The notes beneath the pieces are model-generated. The model was not told where the DNA came from and did no database searches. It was given only the letters and a program-made list of their open reading frames with translations. A stretch of DNA of 64,000 nt from Mesobacillus maritimus (lineage in GTDB: Bacteria > Bacillota > Bacilli > Bacillales > Cytobacillaceae): the NCBI RefSeq assembly GCF_023715205.1, contig NZ_JAMBNR010000004.1, positions 186,001 through 250,000 of the forward strand, read 5' to 3'. Position 1 is the stretch's first letter; every line of letters begins with the position of its first letter. Below, piece after piece: positions 8,001 to 16,426 of this stretch. Both the position numbers and the translations under genes were made by a program.

Positions 8001-8918
8001 TTATGGCAACTGATTGCCTGCAGCACGGTATATTTCATACCATTCTTCTCTTGTTAAAGTAATGTCAGATGCCCTGGCAATATTGGTTAACCGCTCGGGT
8101 GTCATGGTTCCTACAATGGTTTGAATCTTGGCAGGATGTCGCATAATCCATGCAACCGCAACGGCTGATTTGTTAATACCGTATTTGTCGCCGATTTCCT
8201 GGAGTTTGGCATTGAGCTCTGGAAACTCATCATTATCAATAAATAATCCTTCAAAGAGTCCATAACGGAACGGCGACCACGCTTGGATAGTCATATCATG
8301 TAAACGGCAATACTCTAGAATACTACCGTCCCGGTTAACAGCCTGGTCATTATGGTTATTGACGTTAATTCCTACATCAATCATCCCTGTGTGCATGACA
8401 CTGAGTTGCAGTTGGTTGATGATGAGATCTTGACCAACATATTTTTTGAGTAGTTCAATTTGCGCAGGATTATGGTTGCTCACCCCAAAATGACGTACTT
8501 TTCCTTTTTCTTTTAACTCGCTAAAAACTTCTGCGACTACCTCAGGTTCCATCAAAGCATCTGGCCTGTGAAGGAGAAAAACATCAATATAATCAGTTTT
8601 GAGCCGTTTTAAACTTTGATCAACAGAAGACAGCAGATGCTCTTTCGAAAAGTCATAAAAGCCTTTCCGTATACCGGCTTTTGTTTGTAAATAAATGTTC
8701 TCACGGATGGAGGGGTTCATCTTGAGCGCCTCTGCAAAAATCTCTTCCGATTTCCCGCCAGAATAAATGTCCGCATGATCAAAAAAGTCAATTCCAAGTT
8801 CGAGTGCATTATGGAGAACCTTTTCTGCCTGTTCTACGGTGAGCTTCCCCAACCCCATACATCCTAAAGAAAGATTTGAAACCTCTAAATCGCTAGTTCC
8901 TAAACGTAACTTCTTCAT
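8001..8918 (-). CDS. Aldo/keto reductase (YdhF-type)
   Basis: 305 aa NADPH-dependent oxidoreductase with a TIM barrel. The catalytic tetrad is visible: Asp47 and Tyr52 (FFDHADIY), Lys80 (LQTKAG) and His117 (FLLHRPD). The cofactor-binding end shows QAWSPF and later WIMRHPAKIQTIVGTMTPER. Overall it resembles the YdhF branch, whose natural substrates are unknown. ATG start with AAGGTGG seven bases upstream. It stands alone on the minus strand. Confidence 0.88.
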   Translation of the reverse strand: MKKLRLGTSDLEVSNLSLGCMGLGKLTVEQAEKVLHNALELGIDFFDHADIYSGGKSEEIFAEALKMNPSIRENIYLQTKAGIRKGFYDFSKEHLLSSVDQSLKRLKTDYIDVFLLHRPDALMEPEVVAEVFSELKEKGKVRHFGVSNHNPAQIELLKKYVGQDLIINQLQLSVMHTGMIDVGINVNNHNDQAVNRDGSILEYCRLHDMTIQAWSPFRYGLFEGLFIDNDEFPELNAKLQEIGDKYGINKSAVAVAWIMRHPAKIQTIVGTMTPERLTNIARASDITLTREEWYEIYRAAGNQLP

Positions 8919-9021
8919 CTATGTACCACCTTAAACAATATAATGAAGCTATTGTACCATGAGGGAATTTCCAAAACCATTCCAGGCGCCTTCTAAGTTT
9001 TTTTAAAGTGTCTTCCAGTTT

Positions 9022-9066
9022 TTTTTTAGGTGCCCTCTTCCAGGTGACAGGCACCATCCAGAAATT
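9022..9066. repeat. GGTGCC/GGCACC dispersed repeat, degenerate copy
   Basis: AGGTGCCCTCTTCCAGGTGA followed by CAGGCACCATCCAGAAATTG. Shares its core with the hairpins at 9340, 13591 and 38176. Partial cores also occur at 1434-1445 and 9737-9752. The rest of 8919-9388 shows no gene. Confidence 0.6.
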
Positions 9067-9339
9067 GGATGATATGTATGTTTACCTAAAAAGAACCTCA
9101 TTTGTGCCATTGGTTTTCTCCTATTATTAGGTATAAGTAAGTGGATATTTCCTTTTTAAAATCCTTCTCTTATACCAGATTAGTATAGAAAGCTTCTCCT
9201 GTTGTGTAGGTAGGACTATTTAATAACTAAGTAACTATATCGAGCAATTTTTCCTTCCGCATGCAAACTCGCAATAAAAAAACAACTGGGAAAAAAGAAA
9301 GTCAAAAACAGGATAACGGCGGAATACGGAAGGAAAAGA

Positions 9340-9385
9340 CAGGTGCCAGGCACCATCCAGAAAACTGGATGGTGCCTGGCGCCTG
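9340..9385. repeat. GGTGCC/GGCACC hairpin repeat, also a likely terminator
   Basis: A stem of about 21 bp (AGGTGCCAGGCACCATCCAG paired with its near-perfect complement) around an AAAA loop, four bases after the stop of the minus-strand gene at 9389. On the minus strand it is followed by TCTTTTCC, so it may double as that gene's terminator. Confidence 0.7.
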
Positions 9386-9388
9386 TTA

Positions 9389-9682
9389 TTATATGGAAAT
9401 ACTGACGTCGCCGTCTTCGCTGATTTCAACTGTAGAGTAGCTTTTGAAAGTGTCTGCGTTGGTAATTTGGTGACCTTCTTCTGAGGCAAAACTCTGCATA
9501 TATTGCTGATAGGTTTCCTTGTTTTTAACGATGTGATAATAATAGACTCGTTTTCCGTTTATGGTATCCTCGCTTCGCAATAAAAACTGATTTTGTAATT
9601 GTCCTTTAAACCAGTCTCTGGCTTCCTTGTGGCTTTGGAAATCGGGCATTTGTTCTGTGAGTGAATTTACGTCCAAGTTCAT
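9389..9682 (-). CDS. Hypothetical protein, 97 aa
   Basis: A small soluble acidic protein with no signal peptide. It reads like a real gene: AGGAG eight bases before the ATG and a compact sequence (MPDFQSHKEARDWFKGQL, NGKRVYYYHIVKNKETYQQY, SYSTVEISEDGDVSISI). The beta-rich C-terminus and single-domain size resemble small Bacillus proteins of unknown function; I cannot name the family. It ends next to a dispersed hairpin repeat. Confidence 0.65.
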   Translation of the reverse strand: MNLDVNSLTEQMPDFQSHKEARDWFKGQLQNQFLLRSEDTINGKRVYYYHIVKNKETYQQYMQSFASEEGHQITNADTFKSYSTVEISEDGDVSISI

Positions 9683-9833
9683 ATCATCCGCTCCTTTCTC
9701 TTACTGGTAGTATGTCCGAGCTTAAGGGAAATATTTACAGGTGACAAGCACCAACCAATTATTTACATTTATTTAATGTGTCCTTTATATTTAGGGATTA
9801 AAATATAGGTAATTGGAGACTAGGAGGGGTAAT

Positions 9834-10355
9834 GTGAAAAGAGGGAGAGCTCTCTATTTGTGGGAGTGTGAATTATTTCGGTTTATCAATGGTCAGTTTG
9901 AACGCAAGAAGTGGAACTCATTTTTTCACTTTTGTACGCATTTAGGCAGTGCTTCCTTTACAATTGCTGTGACGCTTGGCTTTTTATGCCTTTCGTTATT
10001 TAGTTCATCTAACATCGGATTTGAGATGGCTACAGCCTTGTTCTTAAGCCATTTACCTGTTGCCACGATTAAAAAAATTTATCCTCGAAAACGTCCTTAT
10101 CTTGTCCTTCCGGAATCGAAGGTGATGGAAAATCCACTTCATGATCACTCCTTTCCATCTGGGCATACGACAGCTATCTTTTCGATAGTAACACCACTCA
10201 TTCTTTATTTACCTATTCTGGCAATCATTCTAGTACCACTCGCCATCTTTGTCGGGACCTCAAGAGTGTTTTTAGGTTTACACTACCCATCTGATGTATT
10301 AGCAGGGGCCTGTCTTGGTTCGGCTACCGGTTTGCTTTCTGTGTTCATGATTTAA
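9834..10355 (+). CDS. PAP2-family membrane phosphatase
   Basis: About 173 aa. The three phosphatase motifs are intact: KKIYPRKRP (K-x6-RP), PSGH, and SRVFLGLHYPSD (SR-x5-H-x3-D). Several hydrophobic segments place the active site at the outer membrane face. Such enzymes dephosphorylate undecaprenyl pyrophosphate or phosphatidic-acid-type lipids. The GTG at 9834 is chosen because AGGAGG lies six bases before it; the TTG at 9813 precedes that site. It is followed after 26 bp by a glycosyltransferase, which suggests a joint role in glycolipid or cell-wall lipid metabolism. Confidence 0.88.
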   Translation: MKRGRALYLWECELFRFINGQFERKKWNSFFHFCTHLGSASFTIAVTLGFLCLSLFSSSNIGFEMATALFLSHLPVATIKKIYPRKRPYLVLPESKVMENPLHDHSFPSGHTTAIFSIVTPLILYLPILAIILVPLAIFVGTSRVFLGLHYPSDVLAGACLGSATGLLSVFMI

Positions 10356-10381
10356 GAATCATCATCGGAGGTGGAGGTAAA

Positions 10382-11524
10382 GTGAAAATTGCTGTTTTTT
10401 CTGATACGTTCACGCCGCAAGTAAATGGGGTGGCGAAAACGTTACAAAGATTAAAAGAATATATGAATGATCACGAGATTGAGTGTCGCTTTTTCGTGCC
10501 TGAAGCCAGTAAGGAAGATTCAGCAGCGCCGTCGGTGAACCAGTTCACGAGTATTCCGTTTTTCCTTTATCCAGAATGTAGAATTGCGATCCCAAATTTC
10601 CTTCAAATCAAAAAACAAATCGAAGAATTTCAACCGGATCTGATTCATATTGCGACACCTTTTAATATTGGCCTGGCAGGGCGTTACTATGGGAAAAAGC
10701 TAAATATTCCAATGGTGGCATCCTACCATACACACTTTGATCGCTATCTTGAATATTATGACCTCCAGTTTCTATCAAACTCCATTTGGAAGTATATGCG
10801 CTGGTTCCACCAACCTTTTATTAAAACTTTTGTGCCCTCACAAGAAACAAAATATGAGCTGATGAGAAAGGGATTTTCTAACCTTCACCTATGGCGAAGA
10901 GGAGTAGATGCAACTATCTTTCATCCAAGATATCCACAGGACCGAATGCGAGCAAGATACGAAATTGAGTCTGATTATGTGCTCACCTATGTTGGTCGTT
11001 TGGCTCCAGAGAAAGATTTAGATGTCTTGATGGAAATTGCCTATCAATTGCCGGACCCGATAAAGAACAAAGTTCATTGGTTAATCGTTGGAGACGGACC
11101 ATTAAAAGAAGAGCTACAACAAACTAAGACCACGAATATGACGTTTACAGGTTATTTAGAGTCAGACCGCTTGGCAGAAGTTTATTCAGGATCCGACTTG
11201 CTTGTGTTTCCTTCTAAGACAGAGACTTTTGGAAATGTTGTACTAGAGTCGTTTGCGTGCGACACTCCAGTAATTGGTGCTCATGCTGGCGGAGTGAAAG
11301 AAATTATTAGCCATGAACAAAATGGGATTCTTTGTCCACCTGGTCAAACAGATACTTTTATTGAAGCTATTGTCAATTTACTATGTGATAATGATTCTTT
11401 ACGGATGTATGGTACTAGGGCTAGAACGTATGCACAAAGTCAGTCCTGGGAGAAAATCTTTGATCAACTTATGGACGATTATCAGGATGCGATATACGAG
11501 CAACAAGGTCAACGTTATGCCTAA
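10382..11524 (+). CDS. GT4-family glycosyltransferase
   Basis: 380 aa with a GT-B fold. The N-terminal domain begins MKIAVFSDTFTPQVNGVAKT, typical of the GT4 group containing mycobacterial and lactobacillar MgtA and plant SQD2. It carries HIATPFNIGLAGRYYG and YHTHFDRYLEYY. The C-terminal nucleotide-sugar site shows YVGRLAPEKDLDVL, FPSKTETFGNVVLESFA and GGVKEI. Likely substrate: a diacylglycerol or polyprenol lipid acceptor; the sugar is unknown. It starts at GTG with GGAGGTGGAGG upstream and is probably cotranscribed with the PAP2 gene. Confidence 0.87.
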   Translation: MKIAVFSDTFTPQVNGVAKTLQRLKEYMNDHEIECRFFVPEASKEDSAAPSVNQFTSIPFFLYPECRIAIPNFLQIKKQIEEFQPDLIHIATPFNIGLAGRYYGKKLNIPMVASYHTHFDRYLEYYDLQFLSNSIWKYMRWFHQPFIKTFVPSQETKYELMRKGFSNLHLWRRGVDATIFHPRYPQDRMRARYEIESDYVLTYVGRLAPEKDLDVLMEIAYQLPDPIKNKVHWLIVGDGPLKEELQQTKTTNMTFTGYLESDRLAEVYSGSDLLVFPSKTETFGNVVLESFACDTPVIGAHAGGVKEIISHEQNGILCPPGQTDTFIEAIVNLLCDNDSLRMYGTRARTYAQSQSWEKIFDQLMDDYQDAIYEQQGQRYA

Positions 11525-11552
11525 ATACCACCTTTAAAGGCAAAGTGTCTAA

Positions 11553-11591
11553 AAAAGAGTCCCAGCGCATATAAAAAGGCTGGGACTTTTT
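11553..11591. terminator. Bidirectional terminator between convergent genes
   Basis: AAAAAGAGTCCCAGC pairs with GCTGGGACTTTTT around a 12-nt loop. It serves the glycosyltransferase on the plus strand and the UPF0210 gene on the minus strand. Confidence 0.85.
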
Positions 11592-11610
11592 CTTCAATTT
11601 TTGATTATGG

Positions 11611-12972
11611 TTAATTGATGAGTGATTGAAGAGGTGCTGGAATTCGCCCACCGCGGTGAATCATTTTTGCTGAGCTGAACGGGTTCACGCCCATTACAGG
11701 TGCTCGTCCAAGCAGTCCACCGAATTCAACCATTTCACCTTCTTGTTTGCCAGGGACAGGAATAATTCGGACAGCAGTGGTTTTTTTATTAATCATACCA
11801 ATTGCTGCTTCATCGGCAATAATCCCGGAAAGCGTTTCGGCTGTTACATTCCCAGTTAAAGCAATCATATCAAGTCCGACAGAACAAACACATGTCATTG
11901 CTTCAAGTTTTGATAAAGTCAACGCGTTATCCTGGATTCCACGGATCATTCCGTTGTCTTCACTTACTGGGATAAACGCCCCGCTGAGTCCACCTACATA
12001 AGAACTCGCCATAGCTCCGCCTTTTTTAACGGCATCGTTCATTAAAGCTAAAGCGGCAATTGTTCCATGTGTTCCCACACGTTCTAGACCAATTTCCTCA
12101 AGAATTTCAGCGACGCTATCATTCAGCGCATTTGTTGGTGCTAGAGATAAATCCATAATTCCGAATGGCACGTTTAAGCGTTTTGCTACTTCGCGGCCGA
12201 CAAGTTCACCAGCCCGGGTAATTTTAAAAGCCGTCTTCTTAATAACATCCGCAACTTCCCCGAGGTCGGCATTCGGGTATTGCTTTAACGCATTTAAAAC
12301 AACACCAGGTCCGCTAACTCCGACATTGATGACCACTTCGCCTTCGCCTGCACCATGGAAGGCACCAGCCATGAATGGGTTATCTTCAACAGGGTTACAA
12401 AAGACAACCAGTTTGGCACAAGCCATCCCATTATCGTCTTTTGTCCGCTCAGCGGCATCTTTCATAATGATGCCCATCTGGCGAACGGCATCCATATTAA
12501 TTCCCGCTCTCGTCGAGCCAACTGAAATGGAAGAACAAACGCGTTCCGTTACACTCAATGCCTCTGGAAGTGCATCGAGTAAAGTTTGATCTCCTTTCGA
12601 GATGCCTTTATGTACTAGTGCAGAATAACCGCCGATGAAATCAACTCCAAGTTTTTTCGCAGCTTCGTCTAAAGTTTTTGCTAGCTGAACGGCTTCCTCG
12701 CGTGTAGCGTTTCCTAGGATTTCGGCAATAGGAGTGATGGAAATACGTTTGTTGATGATTGGAATACCATATTCCTTTGCGACTTGTTCTGCCGTTTCTT
12801 TTAAATCTTGGGCATAAGACGTGATTTTTTCATAGACTCTTTTGTTCATTTTTTCAAAGTTAGAATCCGCACAATCACGTAAACTAATGCCCATTGTTAC
12901 CGTACGAATATCCAAGTTTTGCATTTGGACCATGCGGATGGTTTCCATCATTTCGTTTAATGCAATATTCAT
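11611..12972 (-). CDS. UPF0210/DUF711 (PFL) family protein
   Basis: 453 aa, full family length. Signature stretches include [78 protein letters not shown] and [13 protein letters not shown]. The family has solved structures related to glycyl-radical-enzyme-like barrels, but no proven function that I know of. It is always found next to a UPF0237 ACT protein, as here (16-bp gap). Both sit under a glycine riboswitch, which points to a role in glycine or serine metabolism. Confidence 0.9.
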   Translation of the reverse strand: MNIALNEMMETIRMVQMQNLDIRTVTMGISLRDCADSNFEKMNKRVYEKITSYAQDLKETAEQVAKEYGIPIINKRISITPIAEILGNATREEAVQLAKTLDEAAKKLGVDFIGGYSALVHKGISKGDQTLLDALPEALSVTERVCSSISVGSTRAGINMDAVRQMGIIMKDAAERTKDDNGMACAKLVVFCNPVEDNPFMAGAFHGAGEGEVVINVGVSGPGVVLNALKQYPNADLGEVADVIKKTAFKITRAGELVGREVAKRLNVPFGIMDLSLAPTNALNDSVAEILEEIGLERVGTHGTIAALALMNDAVKKGGAMASSYVGGLSGAFIPVSEDNGMIRGIQDNALTLSKLEAMTCVCSVGLDMIALTGNVTAETLSGIIADEAAIGMINKKTTAVRIIPVPGKQEGEMVEFGGLLGRAPVMGVNPFSSAKMIHRGGRIPAPLQSLIN

Positions 12973-12988
12973 TTATGCTCCACCTTTC

Positions 12989-13264
12989 TTAAACACGATG
13001 CATCGCTTGGAAGATTTGTTCAAGTTGAACATTGATGGTTAATCCCAAAGGATTTCCAAGGTTTGTTAGTTTCTGTTGTAAAGCATCCAGGTTTTCTAGG
13101 TTTGACACATCAACAATCATCATCATCGTAAAGAAATCTTGTAAAATCGTTTGACTAATATCAAGAATATTTACGTTCTCTTCCGCTAGGACGGTTGTGA
13201 CTTTTGAAATAATGCCTACTTGGTCTTTTCCAATCACACTTACTACTGCTGTTCTTTGACTCAA
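12989..13264 (-). CDS. ACT domain protein, UPF0237 family
   Basis: 91 aa single ACT domain: VSVIGKDQVGIISKVTTVLA, ENVNILDISQTILQDFFTMM, then DALQQKLTNLG. ACT domains bind amino acids and regulate partner enzymes. The frame is open upstream to 13351, but the TTG at 13264 is chosen because GAGGTG lies six bases before it and the family begins just ahead of the first strand. The longer frame would run through the riboswitch terminator. First gene of the operon with UPF0210. Confidence 0.87.
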   Translation of the reverse strand: MSQRTAVVSVIGKDQVGIISKVTTVLAEENVNILDISQTILQDFFTMMMIVDVSNLENLDALQQKLTNLGNPLGLTINVQLEQIFQAMHRV

Positions 13265-13284
13265 TGTGGTCACCTCATAATGAT

Positions 13285-13323
13285 TTTTTGGATATAAAAA
13301 AAGAGATTGGTTTCCCAATCTCA
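13285..13323 (-). terminator. Riboswitch expression-platform terminator
   Basis: On the minus strand GAGATTGG-GAAA-CCAATCTC is followed by T7, between the glycine aptamer and the ACT gene. This is a standard intrinsic terminator and the likely on/off switch. Confidence 0.85.
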
Positions 13324-13349
13324 TAAGGCTTTCAGAATAACAACCGTAC

Positions 13350-13450
13350 ATAGATGTTACTCTTCTGTCCTTTTGCCTGAGATTGTGAATCCTTCGGCGC
13401 CGCTAGAAACGGTCTCTCCAGAAGCTGCTCCAGCTATAGTGTTACCCATA
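13350..13450 (-). promoter_or_regulatory. Glycine riboswitch, single aptamer
   Basis: The minus strand contains the conserved elements in order: CTGGAGAGACC, GCGCCGAAGGA, and TCTCAGGCAAAAGGACAG at about 13362-13379. These are the diagnostic core of the gcvT-type glycine aptamer. I see only one aptamer, not the common tandem. A terminator hairpin follows and then the ACT-UPF0210 operon. Glycine riboswitches in Bacillus usually turn genes on when glycine is abundant. Confidence 0.88.
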
Positions 13451-13544
13451 ACTTTCAACGCTTGCTTATTCAGTTACAGAGTTACTAGAGAGAGTGTGAA
13501 TGAATAATCTCTACATCGCAACCCATTTAATTCAATATGAAAAT

Positions 13545-13573
13545 AATTTAACAATAATACTGTAAATGGTCAA
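13545..13573 (-). promoter_or_regulatory. Promoter of the glycine riboswitch operon
   Basis: Minus strand: TTGACC (13568-13573), a 17-bp spacer, then TAAATT (13545-13550). This is a good SigA-type promoter about 100 bp upstream of the aptamer. Confidence 0.6.
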
Positions 13574-13590
13574 TCAAAATTTAATACGAT

Positions 13591-13633
13591 AGGCACCATC
13601 CAGTTTCTGGATGGTGCCTGGCACCTTCCAAGA
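13591..13633. repeat. GGTGCC/GGCACC hairpin repeat
   Basis: AGGCACCATCCAG pairs perfectly with CTGGATGGTGCCT around a TTT loop, then continues GGCACCTT. Same family as 9340-9385 and 38176-38230. Confidence 0.75.
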
Positions 13634-13716
13634 AAATGGGAACAATAAAGTGTAGAAAACCGGTTGACCTTTACGGTGGGGCAAGGTGTATCGTTGTTTT
13701 TAGGAGGTGAGTGGAT

Positions 13717-14475
13717 GTGGAATACACCGTACAGAAACTAGCTTCATTAGCGGGGGTGAGTGCGAGGACGCTACGTTATTATGATGAGATCGGAATCTTA
13801 AAGCCTGCAAGAATTAATTCTTCTGGTTACCGTATTTATGGACAAAAAGAAGTGGACATATTGCAACAAATCCTTTTTTATCGAGAACTTGGTGTGGATT
13901 TAGAGAATATTAAAAAGATCATTACATCACCAAACTTCGACGAAACACAAGCTTTGAAAGAACACCGAGAAAAGCTTGTTGAAAAACGAAAACAATTGGA
14001 CCTCCTTATAGCCAATGTAGAAAAAACGATTGCTTCAACGGAAGGGAGTATTAAAATGTCAAATAAAGAAAAATTTAATGGTTTCAAAAAACAAATGGTT
14101 GCGGAGAATGAAAAGAAATATGGAAAAGAAATTCGCAACAAATATGGGGAAGAAACAGTAAACCAATCAAATGCCAAACTGTTAAAGATGAGTGAAGAGG
14201 ATTTTGAAGCTGTAACGAAATTAGAAAGAGAAATCATAGAAACCCTCGCTGAAGCGATGAATACAGGTGACCCTTCGAGTGACCTTGCACAGAAAGTAGC
14301 TGATTTGCACCGCCAGTGGATTTCTTACTATTGGCCAACTTATACTAAGGAAGCACATGCAGGCGTTGCACAAATGTACGTAGATGATGAAAGGTTTAAA
14401 GCGTATTACGATAATATTCAACCAGGTGCTGCTGAATTTTTACGAGATACGATTCACATTTATACAGCAAAATAA
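13717..14475 (+). CDS. MerR-family regulator with TipAS ligand domain
   Basis: About 252 aa. Residues 1-70 are a MerR winged helix (VQKLASLAGVSARTLRYYDE, GILKPARINSSGYRIYG). A dimerisation coiled coil follows at about 75-115. Residues 130-252 are a TipAS antibiotic-recognition domain, with conserved HRQWISYYWP, MYVDDERFKAYYD and GAAEFLRDTIHIY. This matches B. subtilis Mta and Streptomyces TipAL, activators of multidrug transporters. The GTG at 13717 is preferred over 13711, which falls on the AGGAGGTGA site. No transporter gene is adjacent. Confidence 0.88.
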   Translation: MEYTVQKLASLAGVSARTLRYYDEIGILKPARINSSGYRIYGQKEVDILQQILFYRELGVDLENIKKIITSPNFDETQALKEHREKLVEKRKQLDLLIANVEKTIASTEGSIKMSNKEKFNGFKKQMVAENEKKYGKEIRNKYGEETVNQSNAKLLKMSEEDFEAVTKLEREIIETLAEAMNTGDPSSDLAQKVADLHRQWISYYWPTYTKEAHAGVAQMYVDDERFKAYYDNIQPGAAEFLRDTIHIYTAK

Positions 14476-14489
14476 CAATATACCTAATG

Positions 14490-14551
14490 AAACTCCTACT
14501 CTTTAAGGTGGCAGCCAGCCATGTTTGTCACCTTAATAGTAGGGGTTTTTC
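14490..14551 (+). terminator. Long-stem terminator
   Basis: AACTCCTACT and AGTAGGGGTT form the base, and TTAAGGTG/CACCTTAA the upper stem, followed by T5. It ends the MerR gene. Confidence 0.8.
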
Positions 14552-14709
14552 AGCAGTACAGACTTCATGTACTCTATTCAATAAAGGAAGACCTTAACTC
14601 ACTAAAGCACTCCAGCAATCGAGATTATTTTTTCAAGAATTTTGATTAAAATGTAAAAAATCATTAAAATAAGCCTATATGTGAAAAGGCCATTTGGAGG
14701 AGGACATAC

Positions 14710-14892
14710 ATGACGAATAGAGAAAAATTTTGGGGAGTAATTTGCCTACTTGTCATTTTAAGTGCATATGTGATTCCCTATACGGGTTTATCTAATGTAG
14801 AGAAATGGTATGGAAGCTTTCTCTTGTGGTTTGTTGTGGGCATAGTGGTGATTTTAATTAATTTAATCATCACAAGAGATTGGAGGTCTTAG
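14710..14892 (+). CDS. yhjC: DUF3311 small membrane protein, YhjC-like
   Basis: 60 aa with two hydrophobic helices (about residues 7-26 and 35-54) and a short charged loop. It is the standard small partner encoded directly before a sodium:solute symporter, as yhjC precedes yhjB in B. subtilis. The stop is one base from the next start, and the ribosome site for yhjB (GGAGG, 14882-14886) lies inside this gene, so translation is probably coupled. Proposed role: accessory subunit or assembly factor of the transporter. Confidence 0.85.
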   Translation: MTNREKFWGVICLLVILSAYVIPYTGLSNVEKWYGSFLLWFVVGIVVILINLIITRDWRS

Positions 14893-14893
14893 T

Positions 14894-16381
14894 TTGAGTA
14901 ATAGTTTTGTTTGGTGGGGAATTATCCTTTATATTATTGCTTCCGTCTTTATTGCCTATTTATCTAGAAGTGGCAAAGAAGCAAGTATGTCTGGATATTT
15001 TCTAGGGAACCGCAAAATGAACGGCTTTGTGTCCGCACTGAGCTATAGTGCCACCACGTATAGTGCTTTTATGATGGTGGGGTTGGCGGGGCTTACCTAC
15101 CGCGGTGGTGTAGGTGCCTTGGGATTTGAAATTATCTATTTTGCTGGTGTGACCCTTGTCGCGTTTTTTGGTCCGAGGTTTTGGTTAGTTGGAAATAAAT
15201 ATGGCTATGTGACACCTGTTGAAATGCTAGGAGATCGCTATAGCGATAAGATGGTTTCTGTTGTTATTGCCATTTCAAGTTGTATTTTCCTTATTCCATA
15301 TAGTGCCGTTCAGTTAGCAGGTGTGGGCTATTTGGTTGAAGGAATGACAAATGGAGGAATATCCTTTACAACCGGGGTTGTGATTGCAACTGTACTGGCG
15401 ATTGCTTTTTCCTTTATTGCAGGTATTCGGTCTGTGATGTGGACCGACTCGTTACAGGCTTTAATGATGATCCTTGCTTCAACAGCAGTTGTGCTCATTG
15501 TAATCCAAGGGTTAGGTGGTTTTAGCAGTTTTTTCGGTACCTTGGAACAGAATTATCCAGAAAAACTAACGGTTCCTGGTAATGGCTTCTGGAGTTTTGC
15601 TACTTTTTTATCAATGACTGTTCCTTGGCTATTTTTTAGTCTCTCCAATCCTCAAGTTAGTCAACGTTTATTTATGCCTTCTTCGATGAAAAGTTTAAGA
15701 GGTATGTTGTTAGGGTTTTTAGGATTTGGCTTGATTTATACAATGGTTTCTGTGTTATGGGGGTTTTCTGCGGTTATCATTTTTCCTGACTTGGAGAATC
15801 CTGATGTGGCCACGCCTTATTTATTGTCGTCTGAACTAGTGCCTACAGTCCTTGGGGTCCTCGTCATGGTGGCCATTATTGCGGCAGCTATTTCAACAAT
15901 TGATTCGATTATGTTAACACTTGCATCGCTATTTGCTCGAGATGTATATGGGAATTTAAGAAAAGGCGCGGATGAACGTCGGCAATTGGCCGTTGGTAAA
16001 ATTATTATGCCGATTATTGCTGTAATGGCCTTTGCTTTTGCAGAATTACAACTTGATTTAATTGCTGTTCTATCCGTGGCTTCCTCAGCTGGTCTTACGG
16101 TGACTGTTCCGGCGATTATTGGAGCTTTCTTTTGGAAAAAAGGAACTGCACCTGGTGTAATTGCTAGTGTAACAGTCGCAGGTATTTTGGTGATGGTACT
16201 CGAACTAACCGGGATTAAGCCTTATCAGTTAGGATCTGGAGTCTGGGGGCTACTAGTATCGACGGTTATATTTGTTGTCGTAAGCATCTTTACCAAAGCT
16301 CCGGAGGAAAAGGCATCGGAATTTATTGATTACATAAACGAGGAATTAAAACAGGAGCTAAAGTTAAAGAAAGTGAAATAA
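14894..16381 (+). CDS. yhjB: Sodium:solute symporter (SSS family), YhjB-like
   Basis: 495 aa with about 13 membrane segments. SSS features include SYFLGNRKMNG-like SGYFLGNRKMN, SALSYSATTYSAFMMVG, GIRSVMWTDSLQALMM (the family signature region) and AAAISTIDSIMLTLASLFARD. Substrate unknown; relatives move sugars, acids or amino acids with Na+. It starts at TTG immediately after yhjC. A hairpin terminator follows. Confidence 0.88.
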   Translation: MSNSFVWWGIILYIIASVFIAYLSRSGKEASMSGYFLGNRKMNGFVSALSYSATTYSAFMMVGLAGLTYRGGVGALGFEIIYFAGVTLVAFFGPRFWLVGNKYGYVTPVEMLGDRYSDKMVSVVIAISSCIFLIPYSAVQLAGVGYLVEGMTNGGISFTTGVVIATVLAIAFSFIAGIRSVMWTDSLQALMMILASTAVVLIVIQGLGGFSSFFGTLEQNYPEKLTVPGNGFWSFATFLSMTVPWLFFSLSNPQVSQRLFMPSSMKSLRGMLLGFLGFGLIYTMVSVLWGFSAVIIFPDLENPDVATPYLLSSELVPTVLGVLVMVAIIAAAISTIDSIMLTLASLFARDVYGNLRKGADERRQLAVGKIIMPIIAVMAFAFAELQLDLIAVLSVASSAGLTVTVPAIIGAFFWKKGTAPGVIASVTVAGILVMVLELTGIKPYQLGSGVWGLLVSTVIFVVVSIFTKAPEEKASEFIDYINEELKQELKLKKVK

Positions 16382-16388
16382 GTAAAAT

Positions 16389-16425
16389 AAAGGCAGTCAC
16401 CATTACTATGGTGGCTGCCTTTATA
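16389..16425. terminator. Bidirectional terminator
   Basis: AAGGCAG-T-CACCAT pairs with ATGGTG-G-CTGCCTT between the convergent yhjB and aminotransferase genes. Confidence 0.85.
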
Positions 16426-16426
16426 T

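Noticed and set aside
9235-9489. 84-codon minus-strand frame
   Set aside because: It crosses the GGTGCC hairpin and overlaps the better-supported gene at 9389-9682.
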